Source: Pseudomonadota bacterium (GTDB taxonomy: Bacteria > Pseudomonadota > Alphaproteobacteria > Caulobacterales > Caulobacteraceae). Taken from it: DNA of 7,054 nucleotides. This document shows, one piece after another, positions 1 through 5,806 of the stretch; position 1 is the first letter of the stretch, and each line of letters starts with the position of its first letter. Made by a program: the position numbers and the translations under genes. Under the pieces are notes generated by a model. It worked only from the letters and a program-made list of their open reading frames with translations. It did not search any database and was not told where the DNA came from. Location of the stretch: the NCBI GenBank assembly GCA_023416055.1, contig JAEZIH010000296.1, positions 1 through 7,054 on the forward strand, written 5' to 3'.

Positions 1-1601
1 TCTTCGCCCTCGCCGCCCTCTCCGGTCTCGACTGGCTGCGCGGCCGGCTGATGCTCAGGGCCGGCCTGCGGCTGGACCGGATGCTGTCCGGCAAGGTGCT
101 GGCGCGGGTCATGGACCTGCAGGCGAAGACCCCGAACACCCAGGCGCTGCGCGAGTTCGACAATGTCCGCGGCGCCATCGGCGGCCAGGGCATGCTCGCC
201 CTGTTCGATGCGCCCTGGACGCCGATCTACCTCGTCTGCTGCTTCCTGCTGCACCCGGCCGTCGGCCTGCTGACCCTGATCGGCGGCATCGTCCTCTTCG
301 CCCTCGCCTGGCTGAACGAGCGCGACACCCGCCCGCGGCTGGGCAAGGCCATCCAGTCCCAGAACAGCGCCTACGCCGCCCAGGAAGCCATTGCCGGCCA
401 GGCCGAGGTGGTCCGGGCGCTTGGCATGCGCCAGTCCTCCATCGCCCGCCAGATCGAACAGCGCCGTCAGGCCACCGCCGCCCAGGCCGACGCCCAGCTG
501 ACCGGCGGCCGCTACTCCAGCGCCATCAAATTCCTCCGCCTCGCCATGCAGTCGGCCGCTCTCGGCCTGGCCGGCTTCCTCGCGGTCAAGGGCGAGATCT
601 CGCCGGGCGCCATCATCGCCTCCTCGGTGCTGCTCAGCCGCGCCGTGGCCCCGATCGAACTCCTGGTCGGCGTCTGGCCCAACCTCGTCCAGGCCGCGAC
701 CAGCTGGAAGACCATGACCGAACTGTTCGCCGGCACGGCCGCCGTCGACAAGGAGCGCACCGCCCTGCCCGACCCCAGGGGCCGCCTGCAGGTCGAAGCC
801 GTCACGGTCAGGTTCCCCGACACCGACACGCCCCAGCTGCGCGGGGTCAGCTTCAACCTCAAGCCCGGCCAGACGCTGGGCGTGGTCGGCGCCAGCGGCT
901 CGGGCAAGACCACCCTCGCCCGCATCATCGCCGGCGCGCTCAAGCCGCAGGCGGGCACGGTGCGCCTCGACGGCGCCGAATACGATGCGCGCGAGGGCGA
1001 TGAACTGGCCCGCTGGATCGGCTACCTGCCCCAGGTCCCCAGCCTGTTCGCCGGCTCGATCAAGGACAACATCTCGCGCTTCGCCGCCTCGGTCGGGGTC
1101 GACCCGGAGACCGTCGACCGCGAGGCCGTGCGGGCCGCCATGGCCGCCGGCGCCCACGAACTGATTCTGCGCCTCCCCCACGGCTACGACACCATCCTCG
1201 GCCCCTTCGGCCAAGGCCTGTCGGCGGGTCAGGCCCAGCGCGTCGCCCTCGCCCGCGCCCTCTACGGCGATCCCGTCCTGCTGGTGCTCGACGAACCCAA
1301 TTCCAACCTCGACCAGGAGGGCGAAGCCGCCCTGATGCAAGCCATCCTCGGGGCCGCCTCGCGGGGCGCCTCGGTGGTCATCATCGCCCATCGCGCCGGC
1401 GTCCTCGCCCGCGTCGACCGCCTGCTGATGATGCGCGACGGCGTCGTCCAGATGGAGGGGCCGCGCGAGGAGGTGCTCGAGAAGATGCGCGGCGTCTCGG
1501 GGCGCCCGGGGGCAGCCGCCGCGGCCACCGCCTCCCCTCCCCGGACCGGCGACGTCACCCGCCTGCCTGATCCGTCCCAGCCGCAGCGGCGCGCCCGATG
1601 A
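1..1601 (+). CDS. Type I secretion system permease/ATPase, PrtD/RsaD-like ABC transporter (5' end missing)
   Basis: This is the inner-membrane ABC exporter of a type I secretion system; it binds the C-terminal signal of its substrate and drives export with ATP. The frame is open from base 3, so 532 residues are visible. The first ATG at 51 is internal, because the codons before it (ending GLDWLRGRL) continue the family sequence. Roughly 50-70 N-terminal residues lie upstream. The membrane domain shows the PrtD-type motif FDAPW near 204-218, hydrophobic segments at about 195-315 and 535-700, and the stretch AEVVRALGM. The ATPase domain has Walker A GASGSGKTT at 888-914, the Q-loop glutamine at 1032-1034, signature LSAGQ at 1218-1232, Walker B VLLVLDE at 1275-1295 and the H-loop histidine at 1389-1391. 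The signature has Ala where LSGGQ is canonical. The C-terminal tail is Ala/Pro-rich and low in complexity. The stop overlaps the next start (ATGA). No peptidase C39 domain is seen, though the missing N-terminus limits this. The substrate is unknown. Confidence 0.95.
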   Translation, partial: FALAALSGLDWLRGRLMLRAGLRLDRMLSGKVLARVMDLQAKTPNTQALREFDNVRGAIGGQGMLALFDAPWTPIYLVCCFLLHPAVGLLTLIGGIVLFALAWLNERDTRPRLGKAIQSQNSAYAAQEAIAGQAEVVRALGMRQSSIARQIEQRRQATAAQADAQLTGGRYSSAIKFLRLAMQSAALGLAGFLAVKGEISPGAIIASSVLLSRAVAPIELLVGVWPNLVQAATSWKTMTELFAGTAAVDKERTALPDPRGRLQVEAVTVRFPDTDTPQLRGVSFNLKPGQTLGVVGASGSGKTTLARIIAGALKPQAGTVRLDGAEYDAREGDELARWIGYLPQVPSLFAGSIKDNISRFAASVGVDPETVDREAVRAAMAAGAHELILRLPHGYDTILGPFGQGLSAGQAQRVALARALYGDPVLLVLDEPNSNLDQEGEAALMQAILGAASRGASVVIIAHRAGVLARVDRLLMMRDGVVQMEGPREEVLEKMRGVSGRPGAAAAATASPPRTGDVTRLPDPSQPQRRAR

Positions 1602-2959
1602 CCGACGCCGCCGCGCCCCAGGGCGCCGTCCCGCCGCCGCCCCCGCCGTCCCCGACGGTCGTCAGCGACGCCCCGCGCCGCGAACTGATCGTCGGCGGGG
1701 TCATCATCCTGCTGTTCTTCGGCCTGTTCCTCGGCTGGGCGGCCTTCGCCCCGCTGGACGCCGGCGCCTACGGCCAGGGCCAGATCGCCGTCTCCGGCAA
1801 CCGGCAGGCGGTGCAGCACCGCGAGGGCGGCGTGGTCAGCACCCTGCACGTGGCCGAGGGCGACTCCGTCCGCCGCGGCCAGATCCTGTTGACCCTCTCC
1901 AGCGGCGAGCTGCGCGCCACCGAACGCGGCGTCGCCGGCCAGGTCTTCGCCCTGCTGGCCCAGCGCGCGCGGCTGGTCGCCGAACGCGACGGCCTCGCCG
2001 CCATTCCCGCGCCCCCGGAGTTCGTCGACCTGCCGCCCGAGGACGCAGCCCTGGCGGAGGAATCCCTGCGCATCCAGCGGCTCCAGTTCAGCGCCCGACG
2101 CAGCGGCCGCTCGACCGAGACCGGGGTCCTGCGCCAGCGGATCGCCCAGTTGAACGAGCAGATCGCAGGCTACGAGCGCCAGATCGAGTCCAACCTCGAA
2201 CAGCAGCGCCTGATCCAGGACGAGCTTCAGGGCATGCGCAGCCTCGCCGAGCGCGGCTATGCGCCTCAGACCCGGGTCCGCGCCCTCGAGCGCACCGCCG
2301 CCCAGCTTGACGGCGAACTGGGCTCCCTCAGGGCCCAGATCGCCCGCTCGCGCGAGGCCGTGGGCGAGACCCGCCTGCAGATGTCCGGCGTCACCACGGA
2401 AATGGCCGAGGATGTCGCCGACCAGCTCCGCCAGATCGACGTCCAGCTGAACGAGCTGCGTCCCCGCCTCGCCGAGCTGCGCTCCCAGATCGCCCGCAGC
2501 GAGGTCCGCGCCCCCGCCACCGGCCAGGTCGTCGGCCTGACCATCTTCACCCAGGGCGGCGTCATCCAGCCCGGCCAGACCCTTATGGAGATCGTCCCCG
2601 ACGACGCCTCCCAGATCATCGTCGCCCAGATCAGCCCCAACGACATCGACAACCTGCGCCCCGGACAGACCACCGAGGTCCGCTTCCCCGGCCTGCGCGA
2701 GCGCAATCCGCCGACTATCCATGGCAGCGTCACGCGCATCTCGGCCGACAGCTTCACCGTCGAGGAGACCGGAGTCAGCTACTACCGCGCCGAGATCGTC
2801 GTGCCCGCCGCCGAGATGGCCAAGCTGGGCCGCGCCGCCAACTCCCTGCGCCCGGGGGCCCCGGTGGAGGTCATCATCCTCCTGCGCAAGCGCACCGCCC
2901 TCAGCTACCTCCTCGAGCCCCTCACCAACAATCTGTGGCGCTCCGGCAGCGAACAGTAG
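1598..2959 (+). CDS. HlyD/PrtE-family type I secretion periplasmic adaptor (membrane fusion protein)
   Basis: This protein bridges the ABC exporter in the inner membrane to a TolC-like outer-membrane channel. It has 453 residues, a normal length for the family. The order is: a short cytoplasmic N-terminus with six prolines (residues 12-17); one membrane anchor at about 31-50; a first lipoyl-like half containing HREGGVV and EGDSVRRGQ (about 71-100); a long Gln/Glu/Arg-rich coiled coil (about 175-300); a second lipoyl-like half starting at VRAPATGQV (about 302-333); and a beta-barrel region ending in ALSYLLEPLTNNLW, close to the usual family C-terminus. The start ATG overlaps the stop of the ABC gene and has no clear Shine-Dalgarno of its own, which fits translational coupling and fixed subunit ratios. 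No outer-membrane partner follows; the next gene is unrelated. The family call is firm; the substrate cannot be told from here. Confidence 0.95.
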   Translation: MTDAAAPQGAVPPPPPPSPTVVSDAPRRELIVGGVIILLFFGLFLGWAAFAPLDAGAYGQGQIAVSGNRQAVQHREGGVVSTLHVAEGDSVRRGQILLTLSSGELRATERGVAGQVFALLAQRARLVAERDGLAAIPAPPEFVDLPPEDAALAEESLRIQRLQFSARRSGRSTETGVLRQRIAQLNEQIAGYERQIESNLEQQRLIQDELQGMRSLAERGYAPQTRVRALERTAAQLDGELGSLRAQIARSREAVGETRLQMSGVTTEMAEDVADQLRQIDVQLNELRPRLAELRSQIARSEVRAPATGQVVGLTIFTQGGVIQPGQTLMEIVPDDASQIIVAQISPNDIDNLRPGQTTEVRFPGLRERNPPTIHGSVTRISADSFTVEETGVSYYRAEIVVPAAEMAKLGRAANSLRPGAPVEVIILLRKRTALSYLLEPLTNNLWRSGSEQ

Positions 2960-3022
2960 GGGGCGCCCCAAGCCAAGCTCCGCCGTGTGCTGGCGATCCA
3001 GCGATGCCCCCGCAGCTCTGAA

Positions 3023-3043
3023 GCCCTTTCCCTCGCCCTTTCC
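3023..3043 (+). repeat. Short direct repeat GCCCTTTCC x2
   Basis: GCCCTTTCC occurs at 3023-3031 and again at 3035-3043, a 12-base period. It lies about 65 bases after the hlyD stop. It may be chance, or half-sites for a regulator; nothing else in the window supports a function. Confidence 0.35.
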
Positions 3044-3087
3044 GACACATCGCAGCGTCACGAAACAATCTGCGCACCTGAGGAAGA

Positions 3088-3112
3088 ACCGGCCGCATAC
3101 TGCGGCTCCGGT
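3088..3112 (+). terminator. Hairpin, possible terminator of the secretion operon
   Basis: ACCGG-CCGCA (3088-3097) can pair with TGCGG-CCGGT (3101-3112) across a TAC loop, with a two-base CT bulge on the right arm. That gives ten mostly G:C pairs. It is followed by CTTTG, not a true T-run, so it is a weak intrinsic terminator at best. It lies 129 bases after the hlyD stop and directly before the TTGACA hexamer. It could instead be a protein-binding palindrome. Confidence 0.35.
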
Positions 3113-3273
3113 CTTTGACAATCGAACCCGTCGCCGCTCAGCCAACAGCCGCGGCGCCAGGGCGCGCAGGCGGCCCCATTGCGCCCCGCGGCCTTGAGAC
3201 GCACGATTCTTCCAATCCGGTTGCGCGCGCCCAACGCCGCGCTACGGATAAGTCCCTGATTTGCCTTAGGGCC

Positions 3274-3300
3274 GATGTCGACCATGTCGACTCTGTCGAC
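3274..3300 (+). repeat. Three tandem 9-base units ending in TGTCGAC
   Basis: TGTCGAC occurs at 3276-3282, 3285-3291 and 3294-3300, exactly every 9 bases; the two bases before each copy vary (GA, CA, TC). Each copy contains the palindrome GTCGAC. The second and third copies run into GACTC, giving GANTC sites at 3289-3293 and 3298-3302. The array sits 124 bases before the glcB start and abuts the AT-rich inverted repeat. A clustered operator for a regulator of glcB is a reasonable guess; slippage-prone microrepeat DNA is the alternative. Confidence 0.6.
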
Positions 3301-3301
3301 T

Positions 3302-3333
3302 CAATTTTCAGCGCCACTACCGGTGAAAAATTG
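3302..3333 (+). promoter_or_regulatory. AT-rich inverted repeat upstream of glcB, possible operator
   Basis: CAATTTTCA (3302-3310) is the reverse complement of TGAAAAATTG (3324-3333) apart from one extra A in the right arm; 13 bases separate the arms. The arms are among the most AT-rich stretches of the window. The right arm is also flanked on both sides by CCGG (3320-3323, 3334-3337). Its position, 90 bases before the glcB ATG, fits a regulator binding site. No regulator gene lies next to it, so the protein is unknown. A role as an RNA hairpin is less likely with such a long loop and A:T pairs. Confidence 0.4.
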
Positions 3334-3411
3334 CCGGACCAAGGCGGGGCGTTTCACCATCCGCCCTCGACTTCCCCGACGTCATCACGGAATGTTACAG
3401 CCGTCCCCTCC

Positions 3412-3417
3412 AAGGAG
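3412..3417 (+). promoter_or_regulatory. Ribosome binding site of glcB
   Basis: AAGGAG lies six bases before the ATG at 3424. It is the clearest Shine-Dalgarno in the window and decides the glcB start against both the ATG at 3430 and the upstream in-frame TTG at 3115. Confidence 0.85.
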
Positions 3418-3423
3418 CCGCCC

Positions 3424-5529
3424 ATGCCGATGACGCCCCGCGCCGGACTGCAGGTCGCCAACGACCTCGCCGCCTTCATCGAGACGGAGGTCCTGCCCGG
3501 GCTGGACATCAGGGCGGATGACTTCTGGACCGGCGCCGCCGGCGTCTTCGGCCGCTTCGCCCCCGAGAACCGCCGCCTGCTCGCCGTCCGCGACGAGATG
3601 CAGGCCCGCATCGACGCCTGGCACACCGAACGCCGCGGCCGGCCCAACGACGTCGCCGCCGCCGCCGCCTTCCTGCGCGACATCGGCTATTTGGTCGACG
3701 AACCCGCCCCCTTCGCCATCGGCACCGACAACGTGGACCCCGAGGTCGCCACCCTCGCGGGACCCCAGCTGGTCGTGCCGTCGCTGAACGCCCGCTTCGT
3801 GCTCAACGCCGCCAACGCCCGCTGGGGCAGCCTGTACGACGCCCTCTACGGCACGGACGCGCTCGGCGACCTGCCCCCATCCGGCCCCTACGACCCCGCC
3901 CGCGGCGCCCGCGTCGTCGCCCGCGCCCGCGCCTTCCTCGACGAGGCCCTGCCGCTGGCCGAAGGCTCCTGGACCGACCTGACCGGCCCCGACGCCATCG
4001 CCCTGTGCGACCGGGCCCAATACGTAGGCCGCACCGACCGCTCGCGCCTGTTCCGCCACAACGGCCTGCACATCGAGGTGGTCTTTGATCGCGACCACCC
4101 CATCGGCCGCGACGACCCCGCCGGCGTCAGCGACGTCGTCCTCGAGGCCGCCCTCTCGACCATCGTCGACCTCGAGGACTCGGTGGCCGCCGTCGACGCC
4201 GCCGACAAGGTCGCCGCCTACCGCAACTGGCTGGGTCTGATGAAGGGCGACCTCGCGGAGACCTTCGACAAGGGCGGCAAGCCCCTGACCCGCACCCTCG
4301 CCCCCGATCGCGCGTACACGGCCCCCGACGGCTCCACCCTCGTCCTCCCCGGCCGCTCCCTGCTGTTCGTGCGCAACGTCGGCCACCTGATGACCACGCC
4401 GGCGGTCCGCCTGCCCGACGGCTCCGAGGCCCCCGAAGGCGTCCTCGACGCCCTGGTCACCGGCCTGATCGCCCTGCACGACCTCAAGGGCCTCGGCCGC
4501 TTCCGCAACAGCCGGGCCGGCTCGGTCTACATCGTCAAACCCAAGATGCACGGCCCCGAGGAGTGCGCCTTCACCGACGCCCTGTTCGACGCGGTCGAGG
4601 ATGTGCTGGGCATGACCCGCCACACCCTCAAGGTCGGCGTCATGGACGAGGAGCGCCGCACCTCCGCCAACCTCGCCGCCTGCATCCATGCGGTCCGCAA
4701 CCGCATCGTCTTCATCAACACCGGCTTCCTCGACCGCACCGGCGACGAGATCCACACGGCGATGCAGGCCGGTCCGGTGATCCGCAAGGGCGACATTAAG
4801 GGCTCCGACTGGATCGCCGCCTACGAGGCCCGCAACGTCGCCATCGGCCTGGCCTGCGGCCTCGACGGCAAGGCCCAGATCGGCAAGGGCATGTGGGCCG
4901 CCCCCGATCGCATGGCCGACATGCTCGACCAGAAGGCCGGCCACCCGAAGACTGGCGCCAACACCGCTTGGGTGCCCAGCCCGACCGCCGCGACCCTGCA
5001 CGCCCTGCACTACCACCAGACCGACGTTTTCGCCCTGAGGCCCGACATCGCCGCCCGCCCCGTCCCCGGCCTCGACGCCCTGCTGACCCCGCCGCTGGCC
5101 GCTGGCCGTCTAAGTTGGTCCGAGGCCGAGGTCGCCGAGGAGCTCGACAACAACGCCCAGGGCCTGCTCGGCTACGTCGTCCGCTGGATCGACCAAGGCG
5201 TCGGCTGCTCCAAGGTCCCCGACATCCACGACGTGGGCCTGATGGAGGACCGCGCCACCCTGCGCATCTCCTCCCAGCACATGGCCAACTGGCTGCTCCA
5301 CGGCGTCTGCACCGCCGAACAGGTCGACGCCGCGTTGGCGCGCATGGCCGCCAAGGTCGACGCCCAGAACGCCGGCGATCCCCTCTACCGCCCCATGGCC
5401 CCCGACCCCGCCGCCAGCCTCGCCTTCCAGGCCGCCCGCGCCCTGGTCTTCGAGGGAACGGCCCAACCCAACGGCTACACGGAGCCCTTGCTCCACGCCT
5501 TCCGCGCCCGGGCCAAGGCGGCCGGCTGA
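3424..5529 (+). CDS. glcB: Malate synthase G
   Basis: This enzyme condenses glyoxylate with acetyl-CoA and water to give malate and CoA in the cytoplasm, serving the glyoxylate shunt and glycolate use. At 701 residues it matches the monomeric G isoform (about 720 in E. coli) and not the shorter A isoform (about 530). Family blocks are nearly unbroken: [91 protein letters not shown] and [13 protein letters not shown]. By comparison with the E. coli enzyme, Arg317 is the catalytic arginine, Glu409 and Asp437 bind magnesium, Asp609 is the general base, and Cys595 matches Cys617. All key residues are present. The start at 3424 has AAGGAG six bases upstream and gives the usual N-terminus. It stands alone in a 464/242-base setting, so it is probably transcribed by itself; isocitrate lyase and glycolate oxidase genes are not in view. 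Confidence 0.97.
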   Translation: MPMTPRAGLQVANDLAAFIETEVLPGLDIRADDFWTGAAGVFGRFAPENRRLLAVRDEMQARIDAWHTERRGRPNDVAAAAAFLRDIGYLVDEPAPFAIGTDNVDPEVATLAGPQLVVPSLNARFVLNAANARWGSLYDALYGTDALGDLPPSGPYDPARGARVVARARAFLDEALPLAEGSWTDLTGPDAIALCDRAQYVGRTDRSRLFRHNGLHIEVVFDRDHPIGRDDPAGVSDVVLEAALSTIVDLEDSVAAVDAADKVAAYRNWLGLMKGDLAETFDKGGKPLTRTLAPDRAYTAPDGSTLVLPGRSLLFVRNVGHLMTTPAVRLPDGSEAPEGVLDALVTGLIALHDLKGLGRFRNSRAGSVYIVKPKMHGPEECAFTDALFDAVEDVLGMTRHTLKVGVMDEERRTSANLAACIHAVRNRIVFINTGFLDRTGDEIHTAMQAGPVIRKGDIKGSDWIAAYEARNVAIGLACGLDGKAQIGKGMWAAPDRMADMLDQKAGHPKTGANTAWVPSPTAATLHALHYHQTDVFALRPDIAARPVPGLDALLTPPLAAGRLSWSEAEVAEELDNNAQGLLGYVVRWIDQGVGCSKVPDIHDVGLMEDRATLRISSQHMANWLLHGVCTAEQVDAALARMAAKVDAQNAGDPLYRPMAPDPAASLAFQAARALVFEGTAQPNGYTEPLLHAFRARAKAAG

Positions 5530-5574
5530 CCGCCCCGCCTTGACTTGGCCGCATTGGCCCCTCACCTTCTGCTG

Positions 5575-5628
5575 CATCGCACCATGCGATGTCCGGCGCG
5601 CTCCAGCGCGTGAGGGTTCCCCGGAACC
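5575..5628 (+). repeat. Three consecutive perfect inverted repeats (hairpins) after glcB
   Basis: CATCGCA/TGCGATG with a CCA loop (5575-5591), CGCGC/GCGCG with a TCCA loop (5597-5610) and GGTTCC/GGAACC with a CC spacer (5615-5628) follow each other with gaps of only 5 and 4 bases. The first two could act in ending or protecting the glcB transcript, 45 bases after its stop, but no T-run follows any of them. The third has a loop too short for an ideal RNA hairpin and reads equally well as a DNA palindrome for a dimeric protein. Confidence 0.5.
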
Positions 5629-5662
5629 TGTCTGTAGAAGCGCCCGGCTCCTCAAGATCACT

Positions 5663-5710
5663 CGTCGCCACATCACGCGGGGCGACGCCGTTTCCCGCCC
5701 TGTTCAGGGC
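5663..5710 (+). promoter_or_regulatory. Two further hairpins in the probable helicase leader
   Basis: CGTCGCC (5663-5669) pairs with GGCGACG (5681-5687) across 11 bases, and GCCCTG (5697-5702) with CAGGGC (5705-5710) across TT. They lie 60-110 bases before the helicase start. Long structured leaders are known for some cold-induced DEAD-box helicase mRNAs, so an autoregulatory leader is possible here; this is inference from position and pairing only. Confidence 0.35.
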
Positions 5711-5758
5711 CGGAGGCGCGCGTCACCCCGGCGAGACCGGCCGTGCGCGCTTCCGCAC

Positions 5759-5806
5759 ATGAAAGACGACCGTGAGCACCAAGACCTTCGACTCCATGAA
5801 CCTTAA
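5759..5806 (+). other. Possible 15-codon upstream reading frame overlapping the helicase start
   Basis: An ATG at 5759 opens a frame of 15 codons (MKDDREHQDLRLHEP) that stops at TAA 5804-5806, so it overlaps the first 35 bases of the helicase gene in another frame. It has no clear Shine-Dalgarno. The ATG shares its last bases with an in-frame TGA of the helicase frame (5760-5762). It may be a regulatory leader peptide, but a chance frame is just as likely. Confidence 0.2.

Larger units (their letters stand above)
2960..3423 (+). other. Intergenic region between the secretion operon and glcB, probably holding terminator and promoter
   Basis: I see no convincing gene in these 464 bases. The glcB frame is open upstream to a TTG at 3115, but that TTG is part of a TTGACA hexamer (3115-3120), has no ribosome binding site, and would add 103 residues that malate synthases lack. 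Local GC is lower than in the genes, especially at 3240-3335. The contents are: a 10-base palindrome GGGGCGCCCC just after the hlyD stop (2960-2969), a 9-base direct repeat (3023-3043), a hairpin (3088-3112), the -35-like TTGACA (3115-3120) with no convincing -10 element after it, three GANTC sites (3205-3209, 3289-3293, 3298-3302), a triple TGTCGAC repeat, an AT-rich inverted repeat, and the glcB ribosome binding site. In Caulobacterales GANTC is the CcrM methylation site, but these are chance-prone 4-base-specific motifs. The promoter is probably here; its exact position cannot be read by eye. Confidence 0.6.
5530..5771 (+). other. Intergenic region rich in inverted repeats between glcB and the helicase
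   Basis: These 242 bases hold no supported gene apart from a 15-codon frame at the end. A TTGACT hexamer at 5540-5545 resembles a -35 element but no matching -10 is visible. TTGGCC occurs twice nine bases apart (5545-5550, 5554-5559). Five perfect short inverted repeats follow between 5575 and 5710. The region must hold the end of the glcB transcript and probably the promoter and leader of the helicase gene; which hairpin belongs to which transcript is not clear. Confidence 0.55.

Noticed and set aside
51..53. ATG at 51 as the true start of the ABC transporter
   Set aside because: The frame is open to the left edge and the preceding codons match the family; starting here would remove the first membrane segments.
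1262..3145. 627-codon open frame on the minus strand across the secretion genes
   Set aside because: It lies antisense to two well-supported genes. Its product is Gly/Ala/Asp/Leu-rich low-complexity sequence with no family motif, as expected from GC-biased third positions read backwards.
3115..3423. N-terminal extension of malate synthase from a TTG at 3115
   Set aside because: It would add 103 residues not found in the family, the TTG has no ribosome binding site and is part of a TTGACA hexamer, while the ATG at 3424 has AAGGAG at ideal spacing.
3385..5016. 543-codon open frame on the minus strand across glcB
   Set aside because: The product is a Gly/Val/Ala/Asp-rich shadow of the conserved malate synthase frame and has no recognisable domain.
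5623..5650. GGAAC at 5623 as the -35 of a general stress (EcfG-type) promoter
   Set aside because: No CGTT follows at the needed spacing of about 16-18 bases; the GGAAC is explained by the inverted repeat GGTTCC/GGAACC.
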